From an uncultured bacterium (GTDB lineage: Bacteria; Bacteroidota; Bacteroidia; Bacteroidales; CAIWKO01): 9,167 nt of DNA. This document shows, in pieces, positions 1 through 6,943 of this stretch (within the stretch, counting starts at the first letter, position 1; each line of letters starts with the position of its first letter). The DNA lies in the NCBI GenBank assembly GCA_903916135.1, contig CAIWVT010000460.1, forward strand, positions 1-9,167, given 5' to 3'. The position numbers and the translations under genes were made by a program. Below the pieces are notes generated by a model. It saw only the letters and a program-made list of their open reading frames with translations. It had not been told where the DNA came from and searched no databases.

Positions 1-12
1 CAATTTTCCTGT

Positions 13-31
13 CCCGACATGAAGTGTCGGG
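13..31. repeat. GC-rich perfect hairpin, 7-bp stem
   Basis: CCCGACA at 13-19 pairs perfectly with TGTCGGG at 25-31 around a 5-base loop (TGAAG). Neither side is followed by a T tract, so it is not a classical intrinsic terminator. It is much more GC-rich than its surroundings. It could be a dispersed palindromic repeat or the end structure of an upstream transcript; the sequence does not decide between these. Confidence 0.5.
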
Positions 32-46
32 GTTGGACTATTACAG

Positions 47-61
47 ATACCGTATCGGTAT
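47..61. repeat. Perfect palindrome ATACCG-TAT-CGGTAT
   Basis: Two perfect 6-base arms are separated by TAT. It lies 15 bases after the hairpin at 13-31. The size and symmetry would suit an operator, but no gene start or promoter is recognisable beside it. A role is not assigned. Confidence 0.4.
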
Positions 62-187
62 GAAACATAATCCCAATAAGGAATTGAAATGGATAAAAAT
101 TATTTTCTTAGGACAACAATGTAAGTTGATATATATTCAGGATTCAAATAGAGTCATTATGGGTGCATGATTCGGACTTTTATCGTG

Positions 188-222
188 TAGCAAACTCCAC
201 AGTTGAGTTTATTTGTTTGCTA
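188..222. repeat. Nested, partly exclusive inverted repeats
   Basis: TAGCAAAC (188-195) is the exact reverse complement of GTTTGCTA (215-222). Inside it, AAACTC (192-197) is the exact reverse complement of GAGTTT (205-210) with a 7-base loop. The two stems share bases 192-195, so both cannot form fully at once. A combined form with TAGC/GCTA outside and AAACTC/GAGTTT inside is possible. It lies about 55 bases before the promoter -33 element, so it is outside the marR transcript. It may be a terminator of an upstream gene or a protein-binding region; no T run follows. Confidence 0.4.
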
Positions 223-274
223 TTGGTTTCAAGTAAGTTAGTTACCTAATAAGTAAAATAATTCAAAAATAATA

Positions 275-304
275 TTGTTATGTCGTAGAATAGTTCTACT
301 TTTG
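275..304 (+). promoter_or_regulatory. Bacteroidetes-type promoter of the marR-emrAB-tolC operon
   Basis: TTG at 275-277 is followed after 19 bases by TACTTTTG at 297-304. The latter is a perfect match to the Bacteroidetes -7 consensus TAnnTTTG, and the spacing is normal. Transcription would start near 310-312, giving a leader of about 20 bases before the ATG at 331. The leader is A-rich with no strong Shine-Dalgarno sequence, as is usual in this phylum. Confidence 0.65.
285..299. promoter_or_regulatory. Candidate MarR operator overlapping the -7 box
   Basis: GTAGAA-TAG-TTCTAC is a perfect inverted repeat whose right arm covers the first three bases of the -7 element. Looser outer halves, GTTA (277-280) and TAAC (305-308), extend the symmetry by one more step with an offset of one base. 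MarR-family dimers commonly bind short palindromes at or near their own promoter, and bound protein here would exclude RNA polymerase. Autorepression by the adjacent regulator is inferred from position and symmetry. Confidence 0.55.
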
Positions 305-330
305 TAACTATTAAAAAAAAGAACCTAGTT

Positions 331-789
331 ATGGACGCCAACCAACTCACCGCACTTGCCGAAAACATCATCTCAATAAAGCCTTTGCTCTACAAAACAT
401 TGGGAAAACCTGTTCCGATGAATTCGGACATTACTCCGGGTGCATATTATGCGATGCTCTACCTGAAAAAGCACGATGCACTTTCGATGTCTGATTTGGG
501 AAAAATCCTGTTGATATCGAAACCAAACGTAACAGCTTTGATCAATAAACTTATTGAAAAAGGTTTAGTACTGCGACTATCAGACAAGCAAGATAGGCGC
601 ATCGTGATGGTTAAGTTATCTGCCAAAGGCATGAAATTTATAGACAAGCATCAGGAAAAATACCTCAATCAAACCATAAAACGCCTGATGTCGCTCACGG
701 AAGCGGAACTAAATTTGTTTTCGGTTTCGTTGCAAAACGTGAGTGATGTGCTTGCGAAACTACCACCAATAGAATTAAACGAAATATAA
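331..789 (+). CDS. MarR family winged-helix transcriptional regulator
   Basis: A 152-residue cytoplasmic regulator of normal MarR length. MarR proteins are dimers that repress nearby genes and let go of DNA when a ligand or oxidant binds. The winged helix-turn-helix is visible: LSMSDLGKILLIS followed by the recognition helix near residues 64-76, then a wing at about 84-96 with the typical DRR motif at 88-90. N- and C-terminal helices would form the dimer interface. It is the first gene of an operon with an Emr-type efflux system, 25 bases upstream of emrA. This matches the E. coli emrR-emrAB layout, so its likely targets are its own promoter and the pump genes. No redox-sensing cysteine is present; the protein has no Cys at all, so direct oxidant sensing by thiols is unlikely. 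The inducing ligand cannot be read from sequence. Confidence 0.93.
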   Translation: MDANQLTALAENIISIKPLLYKTLGKPVPMNSDITPGAYYAMLYLKKHDALSMSDLGKILLISKPNVTALINKLIEKGLVLRLSDKQDRRIVMVKLSAKGMKFIDKHQEKYLNQTIKRLMSLTEAELNLFSVSLQNVSDVLAKLPPIELNEI

Positions 790-814
790 ACTAATAGTAG
801 AAAAAAACCACCTA

Positions 815-1837
815 ATGGAAGATCAACAAATTGCAAGAGAATCGAAAAAGAAAAAAGGCAAAGTGTATATCCCTTTGATAATTGTGTTCATCACGGTTTT
901 AGTCATTGGATTTCTTTGGTATAAGGAGTACATTAAATATATCGCTACCGACGATGCGTATATTGATTCGGAAAGTGTGTCGGTTAGTGCTAAAATTATG
1001 GGACGGGTTGCAGCGGAATATGTTGTGGAAGGCGATTCGGTGAAGAAAGGTATGTTATTGGCGATTTTGGATACGACTGATTTACTTGCCCAGCGCGACC
1101 AAGCTGTGGCGGTTATGAATCAAACTATCACTACGAAAGCGCAGACGGAAGCGAGTTATAAATATGATCAGGAGAGTCTAAAAGTGCTGCAAGTGAATGT
1201 GGATAGGGCTACCGAAGACTTCAACCGTGCGAAAATTCAGTTTAAAGATAATATCATCACCAAAGAAAACTACGACCATCTGAGCAAGGCATTGGAAGCT
1301 GCCCAAGCACAGTTCAATGCTGCGGAATCATCTCTGAATGTGAGTAAAGCTAAGATTGAAAGTTCGGCATCGGCTATCAAATCAGCGGAAGCGCAAGTTA
1401 ATTTGATTGAAACGCAACTTAAAAACACGAAATTGTATGCACCAATGAATGGCATCATCGCCAAACGTTGGCTGGTGCCGGGCGATATAACGTCTGTGGG
1501 GCAAAGTATCTTTACGATTACTAATAATGAGAACTATTGGGTGATAGTGTATTTGGAAGAAACTAAGATTGCTCAGATACATATAGGTCAGAAGGCGTTG
1601 TTTAAGATAGATGCTTTTGAAGGAGTGAACTTTAGTGGGAAGATTTTTAGCACAGGCTCAAACACCGCCTCGCAGTTTTCGCTCATTCCGCCTAACAATG
1701 CTTCGGGGAATTTCACTAAAGTAACGCAGCGCATTCCCATAAAGATTTCGATAGATGCCACAGATAAAGGAGATAAAGTAGGTGGGTATAAGCTTCTTGC
1801 CGGAATGTCGGCAGTGGTGAAAATCATCAAAGAATAG
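815..1837 (+). CDS. EmrA-like HlyD family membrane fusion protein (efflux periplasmic adaptor)
   Basis: A 340-residue adaptor linking an inner-membrane pump to an outer-membrane channel. A basic N-terminal tail is followed by one membrane helix at about 18-36. The first half of the lipoyl-like domain (about 46-88) contains TDDAYIDSESVSVSAKI and GRV. A long helical hairpin (about 93-205), rich in Ala, Gln and Glu, should form the coiled coil that meets the TolC channel. The second lipoyl half starts at LYAPMNGIIAKR (207-218). The stretch SLIPPNNASGNF plus QRIPIKI (289-311) is characteristic of EmrA/VceA-type adaptors serving DHA2 pumps rather than of RND or ABC partners. The stop lies one base before the emrB start, so translation is probably coupled. 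Transport substrates are unknown; hydrophobic toxicants or detergents are typical for the family. Confidence 0.93.
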   Translation: MEDQQIARESKKKKGKVYIPLIIVFITVLVIGFLWYKEYIKYIATDDAYIDSESVSVSAKIMGRVAAEYVVEGDSVKKGMLLAILDTTDLLAQRDQAVAVMNQTITTKAQTEASYKYDQESLKVLQVNVDRATEDFNRAKIQFKDNIITKENYDHLSKALEAAQAQFNAAESSLNVSKAKIESSASAIKSAEAQVNLIETQLKNTKLYAPMNGIIAKRWLVPGDITSVGQSIFTITNNENYWVIVYLEETKIAQIHIGQKALFKIDAFEGVNFSGKIFSTGSNTASQFSLIPPNNASGNFTKVTQRIPIKISIDATDKGDKVGGYKLLAGMSAVVKIIKE

Positions 1838-1838
1838 C

Positions 1839-3455
1839 ATGGCAACCAAAGGAATCACTCCTTCGCATCGCATACGTCGTTTTGTTAGAAATCGCGATTC
1901 GGGATTTCATCCGCAAAGCATCAACTACAAATGGTGGTTGCTTGCCACGGTGATGTTAGGTACGTTTATGGCGGTGTTGGATGCCACTATCGTCAATGTG
2001 GGCTTGCCAAAAATCATGGCGTCCTTTGGCGTTGGCTTGGATAAAATTGAATGGGTCATCACGGCATATATGCTCTCTATGGCTGTGATGCTGCCCACTT
2101 CGGGTTGGTTTGCCGATAAATTTGGTTACAAACGGATGTACATCAACGGTCTGGTGTTGTTTACCTTTGGGTCGTTCTTGTGTGGCATTTCGAACGATGT
2201 GAATATGTTAATCATTTCGCGCGTCATACAAGGCTTGGGAGCCGGCATCATTCAGCCTTTAGGCATGGCAATCATCACCCGCGAGTTTCCGCCGCATCAA
2301 CGTGGCATCGCCATCGGATTTTGGGCTATTTCTGCCGCCGCATCCGTGTCGTTTGGTCCGTTGATTGGCGGTTATCTGATTGACAACTTCAACTGGCAAC
2401 TCATCTTCGACGTCAACATCCCCGTGGGAATCTTCGCCATATTAGCCACCATCGTCATTCAAAGGGAATACAAGAACCTAAAATTGCGTAGCTTCGACCT
2501 CATCGGATTTATCTCCGTTGCCACCTTTCTGCCATTAACACTTTATGCTTTGAGCGAGGGAAACGCCGCCACCAACTCTTCAGGCTGGTCGGCACCGTAT
2601 ATATTGATATGTTTTGCTGTGGCAATCATCGCGTTAGCAGTATTCATCACCCAAGAACTCACTGTGAAAGAGCCTATGATAGATTTGCGCCTGCTGAAAG
2701 ACCGCAACTTCGGACTGAGCACCTTAACCTTGATGATTTTTAGTATGGGCATGTTCGGAAGCACCTTCCTCTTGCCTATCTATATGCAGAACTCTTTAGG
2801 CTACACTGCGGTTCAGGCAGGCTCGGTGTTTCTGCCCGTTGGCATCATACAAGGAATAATTTCGCCTTTATCCGGCAGAGTATCCGACAAATTTAGCGCG
2901 AAACTGCCCATAATCATTGGTGTGGTGTTGCTCGCCTTGAGCTTTTACATGAATTCATTCTTGTCGTTTCTCACCGAAAGGAGTTATATTATGCTATCAC
3001 TATATGTGCGCGGTTTTGCCTTAGGATTGGTGTTCACACCTTTGAGCACGGTGGCGTTGCTATCCATTCCACGCGAGAAAATGGCGCAGGCTTCGGGCGT
3101 CTCCAACACTGTGCGCCAATTGGGTGGCAGTTTGGGGGTGGCGCTGCTTGCCACGCTCTTAACTTCCCGCGTAAGTTATCATTCTCAAATGTATTCGCAA
3201 TCCATTCAGCCGAAGTCGCAAGTATATGTCAATGTGTCGAAAAATCTTACTTCACAATTGATGCACAATGCGGGCAGTTCTTATGCAAATGCTGTGAAGC
3301 AAGGGCAGGCAGCCATAGTGTCGAATGTAGTCAAACAAGCCTATATCGAAGGCATAGACGACGATTTTCTCATCGCGGCTTTCATCACCGTTATCGGTGG
3401 ATTGCCTGTGCTGCTGTTGCGCGGAAAGAAAAAACAAACCATCAAAAATACCTAA
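1839..3455 (+). CDS. EmrB-like DHA2 family MFS multidrug efflux pump
   Basis: A 538-residue proton-driven drug antiporter of the 14-helix DHA2 group, acting in the inner membrane with the EmrA-like adaptor. Family motifs are clear. Motif D1 is LDATIVNVGLPK (47-58), followed by W72 in EWVITAYML. Motif A is GWFADKFGYKR (89-99), between helices 2 and 3. Motif B is RVIQGLGAGIIQPL (128-141), with the conserved Arg. Motif C is GPLIGGYL (173-180). WQLIFDVNIPVG (186-197) is also typical. The second half carries SGRVSDKF, a second copy of the loop motif. Compared with E. coli EmrB, an additional basic tail of about 25 residues precedes helix 1; a later start cannot be excluded, but the one-base gap to emrA favours this ATG. 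A soluble-looking insertion of about 55 residues before the last helix is usual in EmrB relatives. Confidence 0.94.
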   Translation: MATKGITPSHRIRRFVRNRDSGFHPQSINYKWWLLATVMLGTFMAVLDATIVNVGLPKIMASFGVGLDKIEWVITAYMLSMAVMLPTSGWFADKFGYKRMYINGLVLFTFGSFLCGISNDVNMLIISRVIQGLGAGIIQPLGMAIITREFPPHQRGIAIGFWAISAAASVSFGPLIGGYLIDNFNWQLIFDVNIPVGIFAILATIVIQREYKNLKLRSFDLIGFISVATFLPLTLYALSEGNAATNSSGWSAPYILICFAVAIIALAVFITQELTVKEPMIDLRLLKDRNFGLSTLTLMIFSMGMFGSTFLLPIYMQNSLGYTAVQAGSVFLPVGIIQGIISPLSGRVSDKFSAKLPIIIGVVLLALSFYMNSFLSFLTERSYIMLSLYVRGFALGLVFTPLSTVALLSIPREKMAQASGVSNTVRQLGGSLGVALLATLLTSRVSYHSQMYSQSIQPKSQVYVNVSKNLTSQLMHNAGSSYANAVKQGQAAIVSNVVKQAYIEGIDDDFLIAAFITVIGGLPVLLLRGKKKQTIKNT

Positions 3456-3458
3456 TTT

Positions 3459-4778
3459 ATGAATACCATAAAAGCATCATTAAAAATCGTTTTCATTTCG
3501 ATAATCATCATAACAAGCGGCGTAATCGCTCATGGTCAACCCGCTGGGGATTCAATCACCTTGACCACCATCATCAGTAAAGTGATGCAAAACCATCCTT
3601 CAGTCAAAAGTGCAGCCGAAAACATAAACGCTGCTGACGCAGGCATCGGCTTGGCTAAATCTGCCTATCTGCCCACCATTGATGGCACTGCTTCTTACGC
3701 CCGCCTTGGTCCCGTGCAAGAGCTTACTTTTCCAGGCTTTGGAACCTTTCAGCTTTTTCCTGCCGATAACTATAATGCCAGCGTCAATGCGTATGAATCT
3801 ATCTACGACTTTGGGCGCACCAGCAAGAATATCGCCATGGCAAAGGAAGTCAAAAACCTGAATCAGGAGACCCTCGAACAGGTGAAACAGAAGCTTGCTT
3901 ATGCCGCCACGCTCAACTATTATGCTATTGTATATCTGCAAAAAGCCATCCTCATCAATCTCGATCAACAGAAAACGCTGAACGAGCATCTGCAATTCGT
4001 GCAAAAGAAACAAGAGTCGGGCACTGCCATTCAATACGAGATACTTTCCACGCAAGTGAAAATCTCGAACGTGGAAAGCATCGGCATTGACCTGCACACC
4101 GCCTTGACAAATCAACTCTCGGACTTGAATTCTTTGATGGGACAAGATGCCCAAACCGCCTTCGCCGTGAAACAAACTTTGGATGCCACGCTGCCTGCTA
4201 TGCCTGCCGACTCTATGCTGACGTTTGCTTTCAGCCATCGCGACGAGATGAAACTTGCCCAACAAAAAACCACCATGGCAGCTTTGAAATATAAGATGGT
4301 GAAGCTGCAGAACAACCCCACGCTCAACCTGCAACTATCTGGCGGAGCCAAAAACGGATACATACCCGACCTCAACCTGCCCAAAGCCAATTTCGTGGCA
4401 AGCATAGGGCTGAAAGTGCCTATTTTCGATGGGCTACGCTCCAAATACACCAAACTGCAAGCCAAATCAACAATCGCTATCACCGACTACGACACCGAGT
4501 TAGCCAAACGTACCATAGCAAACGAGCTGGCACAAAATCAAGAAAACATCAAAGCATCGCTGCGCAAAATTGCACACTACACCCTGCAAATGAATCAATC
4601 GGAAGAAGCATATCGCTTGGCACAAGCCAACTATAAGGCAGGCTCTATCACCAATATGGACATTTTGGATGCCGCCACCACCATTTCCGAAAGCAGCCTA
4701 TTGCTCTTTAAAGCCCGCATTGAATATATCACCAACATTTATAAACTGAAAATGGCGATGGGGGAGAGGCTGTATTAG
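3459..4778 (+). CDS. TolC family outer membrane efflux protein
   Basis: A 439-residue outer-membrane channel that completes the tripartite pump. An N-terminal signal peptide is visible: a Lys near residue 8, a hydrophobic core at about 9-24 and likely cleavage near AHG or shortly after. The mature part shows two OEP repeats, each a long helical hairpin with a pair of outer-membrane strands. Signs are LTTIISKVMQNHPSVKSA (35-52), the first strand segment near 72-115 (YNASVNAYESIYDFGR), its counterpart ASIGLKVPIFDG in the second repeat, and a C-terminal Gln/Ala-rich helix with the typical YKAGSITNMDILDA. It starts 3 bases after the emrB stop and is the last gene of the operon. Trimer formation and contact with the EmrA-like adaptor follow from the family. 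Its stop codon TAG overlaps the first unit of a heptamer array. Confidence 0.92.
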   Translation: MNTIKASLKIVFISIIIITSGVIAHGQPAGDSITLTTIISKVMQNHPSVKSAAENINAADAGIGLAKSAYLPTIDGTASYARLGPVQELTFPGFGTFQLFPADNYNASVNAYESIYDFGRTSKNIAMAKEVKNLNQETLEQVKQKLAYAATLNYYAIVYLQKAILINLDQQKTLNEHLQFVQKKQESGTAIQYEILSTQVKISNVESIGIDLHTALTNQLSDLNSLMGQDAQTAFAVKQTLDATLPAMPADSMLTFAFSHRDEMKLAQQKTTMAALKYKMVKLQNNPTLNLQLSGGAKNGYIPDLNLPKANFVASIGLKVPIFDGLRSKYTKLQAKSTIAITDYDTELAKRTIANELAQNQENIKASLRKIAHYTLQMNQSEEAYRLAQANYKAGSITNMDILDAATTISESSLLLFKARIEYITNIYKLKMAMGERLY

Positions 4779-4825
4779 TTCGGAGTTCGGAGTTCCAAGT
4801 TCAGAGTTCCTAGTTCAGAGTTCCG
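4777..4825. repeat. Seven tandem heptamers AGTTCNN
   Basis: The stretch divides exactly into seven 7-base units, each AGTTC followed by two variable bases (GG, GG, CA, AG, CT, AG, CG). The first unit supplies the last two bases of the tolC-like stop codon, so the array abuts the gene directly. Heptamer arrays with a fixed core and variable tail are often seen between genes in Bacteroidetes. TTCGGA at 4779-4784 can pair with TCCGAA at 4822-4827, so the array may also fold at the end of the efflux operon transcript. A terminator role is not proven. Confidence 0.8.
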
Positions 4826-4829
4826 AATT

Positions 4830-4837
4830 TAATTTTG
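4830..4837 (+). promoter_or_regulatory. Possible -7 box of the doxX promoter
   Basis: TAATTTTG matches TAnnTTTG exactly, but no good TTG lies about 19 bases upstream (the heptamer array gives TTC). If used, the leader to the DoxX start would be about 150 bases. Chance occurrence in AT-rich DNA is a real possibility. Confidence 0.3.
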
Positions 4838-4959
4838 TTGATTCCGAAATATAATGTTCCATTGGACAATTCGGAGCAGAATCATCATTCAAATACTAAA
4901 GCTTCCGTACTGACGTTATTTAATTGGGAATCAATAATTACAACAATATCCCTCGCTTT

Positions 4960-4987
4960 TCATTTTTCATTATTAATTTTTAATTCA
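4960..4987. repeat. Four tandem AT-rich heptamers T(C/A)ATTNN
   Basis: Four 7-base units in phase, each T, then C or A, then ATT and two variable bases, end 6 bases before the DoxX start codon. It is the second heptamer array in the same intergenic region, with a different core from the first. It fills the position where a ribosome binding region would be, so the DoxX leader is essentially repeat sequence. Confidence 0.6.
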
Positions 4988-4993
4988 ACACAA

Positions 4994-5380
4994 ATGAACA
5001 ATTTAATTTCAAAGTTTGAGCCACACGCTTACACCATACTGCGCGTCGTAGCTGGTTTTTTGTTTCTGTGGCATGGTTCGCAAAAGCTGTTCGATTTTCC
5101 GCCTTCACACATGGAGATGCCGTTTTTCATCATGTATATTGGAGGCACTATCGAGTTTTTCGGAGGGCTGCTAATCATGTTGGGGCTATTCACCCGTTGG
5201 GCAGCGTTTCTGAGCTGCGGACTAATGGCAGTTGCCTATTGGATGGCACACGGCACCCATGCCTTACTGCCCTTGCTCAACAATGGCGAACTGGCGTTTA
5301 TCTATTGTTTTCTGTTCTTATTTATCTTTGCAAAAGGCTCGGGCAAGTTTAGTTTGGATAGACTCATTGCAAGAAAATAG
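4994..5380 (+). CDS. DoxX family membrane protein
   Basis: A 128-residue inner-membrane protein with four hydrophobic segments at roughly 12-31, 43-64, 68-86 and 98-115. The family signature is clear near the N-terminus: LRVVAGFLFLWHGSQKLF (16-33), then GGTIEFFGGLLIMLGLFTRWAA. DoxX proteins are small four-helix membrane proteins linked to quinone or thiol-redox functions in some organisms; the exact role here is unknown. I chose the ATG at 4994 rather than the in-frame ATG at 4835. The extra 53 residues would be encoded by low-complexity intergenic DNA, have no family similarity that I recognise, and cover the second heptamer array. Length from 4994 fits the family. It may be read through from the efflux operon (216 bases away) or have its own promoter. 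It is convergent with the methyltransferase gene. Confidence 0.88.
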   Translation: MNNLISKFEPHAYTILRVVAGFLFLWHGSQKLFDFPPSHMEMPFFIMYIGGTIEFFGGLLIMLGLFTRWAAFLSCGLMAVAYWMAHGTHALLPLLNNGELAFIYCFLFLFIFAKGSGKFSLDRLIARK

Positions 5381-5531
5381 TTGATAATAAGCAAGGTGGA
5401 AGGTTCATAAACTTGCATCCCAAGCAATCGTTATGCGCTATTCACTACTATTTTGAGTATCCCGTTGAGTAGGGATTGAATTAATACCATTACTTTCTAT
5501 ATTTTAATCCAAACTCCATTTGGTATAATTT

Positions 5532-6146
5532 CTATTTAGAAGCCGTCATCAGAAATACCGCATAGGATTTCAATCCGTCAGGCGTATTTTTTTCGATGAC
5601 GAAACATTCGGAATGGCTCACATGAGTGAAATTATGTTTATGCAATATGGCAGCAAGTTCATCAGGATGGAAACCAAAATGACCGTGGAATTCCATATCG
5701 TGAAAGGTTCCGTCTTCTTTATAAAGGTCAGCGATAGCAAGATGACCTCCTTTGGGGAGCAATGCAGCAAATTTTTTAATAATTTTATCAATGTCACCCA
5801 CATGATGCAGTGCCATCTGCGAAAAGATAATATCGAAGGTAGCATCTTGATAATCTTCTTGTTCTAAGTTAAAAAAGATAGGATGAAGATGCGTAAGTTG
5901 AGCATTTTCCACTTTAACAATAGTGGTATTCGTCATCTCGACGGATGAATCCATGAGCGTTATGTCAGCCAAATGAGCTTGCAGCGCAAAACTCAACAAA
6001 CCAGTTCCTGAACCGAATTCCAAGCCACGCATCGTATTATTTAATTTAATTTTTTGAAGAAGAAGTTGGGCGATAGCTTCAGTACGTAGGATGTGAAGCT
6101 GATTTTTGTCCCAGTCTTGGGCTGCAGTGTCGAAATGATTGGTCAT
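5532..6146 (-). CDS. Class I SAM-dependent methyltransferase
   Basis: A 204-residue cytoplasmic enzyme with the Rossmann-like methyltransferase fold (Methyltransf_11/25 type). Motif I, GLEFGSGTGLLS (41-52), binds S-adenosylmethionine. The acidic end of strand 2 is LMDSS (64-68), whose Asp should contact the SAM ribose. Motif post-II/IV is FDIIFSQMALHHV (104-116). Motif VI is LLPKGGHLAIADLY (129-142). The C-terminal part, FHGHFGFHPDELAAILHKHNF, is typical of small methyltransferases of unclear substrate. The start region FDTAAQDWD is also typical. It is the last gene of the minus-strand group, 94 bases after the Crp/Fnr stop, and converges with doxX. The substrate (small molecule, quinone-like, metalloid or protein) cannot be read from sequence. 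Confidence 0.9.
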   Translation of the reverse strand: MTNHFDTAAQDWDKNQLHILRTEAIAQLLLQKIKLNNTMRGLEFGSGTGLLSFALQAHLADITLMDSSVEMTNTTIVKVENAQLTHLHPIFFNLEQEDYQDATFDIIFSQMALHHVGDIDKIIKKFAALLPKGGHLAIADLYKEDGTFHDMEFHGHFGFHPDELAAILHKHNFTHVSHSECFVIEKNTPDGLKSYAVFLMTASK

Positions 6147-6240
6147 AAGAATGATTGATTAGAAATAAAGAAAAGGGATGTATTGTATAATTAATGGTTG
6201 GTTTTATTGTTGATATTGTGATTTTGAAACAGGCGGGTAT

Positions 6241-6936
6241 TTATCCCGTTTGACTTATTTTTTGAAGCGCCGCCCGATTGAGGATAACGATATTTTTTTC
6301 GTTGAGAGCGATGATTCCATCTTTTTCAAAAGATTTAAGAAGTTTGACAGCGGTTTCGGTGGATAGTCCTGCGAAATCGGCAATGTCTTTGCGTGAGAGA
6401 TGGTTGAAAATGTCTAAAGCGGCAAATTGGTCGGAGCTGAGGTAGAGTAAGGCGTCGGCGATGCGTCCGTTCATCTGTTTATACATCAAGTTGCGGACAG
6501 CATCGTAAAGCGTGGCAGATTGTTCGCAATGGCGTTTGATGATATTGAAAGCGAAGGAGCCGTTTTGGCGGGCTACCTTAGCAATAGCGATTTTTTCGAT
6601 AAGAAATACTCGGGTTTCGGCAAGCGCAATCGTAGAATAAGAAAAAGTATCTTCAGTGAAAACGGAGGAAATGCCCAAAAATTCGCCTGCTTGCGAAATG
6701 CGCAGGTTATAGTTATGAACGCCATCGCCTTCCACGTATTGTTTCACGAAGCCACTCATGATGAACATGATATAAGTGGCAAAGGTGCCTTGTTTGGTCA
6801 GGTTTTCGCCTTTGCGAAACAGCACTTGCGTCTTGGAAGCACGGATGAGCTGCACTTCATCAGGCGTGAGAAGCTGAAAACAGGGAGCTTGGATGTCGCA
6901 GAGGAAATCTGCATCGGTTTCGGGAATGGTCTTCAT
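6241..6936 (-). CDS. Crp/Fnr family transcriptional regulator
   Basis: A 231-residue regulator with an N-terminal cyclic-nucleotide-binding-type beta barrel (about 24-125), a dimerisation helix (about 127-155) and a C-terminal winged helix (about 156-225). The helix-turn-helix is NHLSRKDIADFAGLSTETAV (178-197), with recognition residues around STETAVKLLKSFEKDG. Only three cysteines are present (13, 19, 137), not the four-cysteine set of oxygen-sensing FNR, so an FNR-type [4Fe-4S] cluster is unlikely. The cAMP phosphate-binding Arg-Ser/Thr motif of Crp is also not obvious. The signal is therefore unknown; redox, nitric oxide or an unidentified ligand are options for such Bacteroidetes proteins. 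A perfect 20-bp palindrome with the 14-bp TTG-N8-CAA geometry lies just upstream of its start and suggests autoregulation. It follows DUF302 after 213 bases and precedes the methyltransferase. Confidence 0.92.
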   Translation of the reverse strand: MKTIPETDADFLCDIQAPCFQLLTPDEVQLIRASKTQVLFRKGENLTKQGTFATYIMFIMSGFVKQYVEGDGVHNYNLRISQAGEFLGISSVFTEDTFSYSTIALAETRVFLIEKIAIAKVARQNGSFAFNIIKRHCEQSATLYDAVRNLMYKQMNGRIADALLYLSSDQFAALDIFNHLSRKDIADFAGLSTETAVKLLKSFEKDGIIALNEKNIVILNRAALQKISQTG

Positions 6937-6943
6937 CGGAAAT

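Larger units (their letters stand above)
1..274. other. Gene-free upstream region with several palindromes
   Basis: No convincing gene is visible here on either strand. The longest open stretch runs from the window edge to a stop at 170 and resembles no family I know. The region holds a GC-rich hairpin (13-31), a second palindrome (47-61), nested inverted repeats (188-222) and a TTAG/CTAA inverted repeat (238-249). It lies upstream of the marR promoter, so it is probably the 3' flank of a gene outside the window plus regulatory DNA. Confidence 0.6.

Noticed and set aside
60..170. 36-codon plus-strand frame starting MKHNPNKEL, open back to the window edge
   Set aside because: No family resemblance that I can defend, no promoter or ribosome site, and it overlaps palindromes; a chance frame or degraded remnant is as likely as a gene.
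3600..4334. 244-codon minus-strand frame inside the tolC-like gene
   Set aside because: Antisense shadow of a gene with clear signal peptide and OEP family features; its Gln/His/Leu-rich composition is that of a complementary frame.
4777..4825. Heptamer array as a CRISPR array
   Set aside because: The 7-base period has no spacer-length gaps and no cas genes are nearby.
4835..4993. 53-residue N-terminal extension of DoxX from an upstream ATG
   Set aside because: Encoded by low-complexity intergenic DNA that includes a heptamer array; DoxX similarity starts only after the ATG at 4994.
5459..5476. ATCCC/GGGAT hairpin between doxX and the methyltransferase as a bidirectional terminator
   Set aside because: Only a 5-bp stem with an 8-base loop and no T run on either side; too weak to call.
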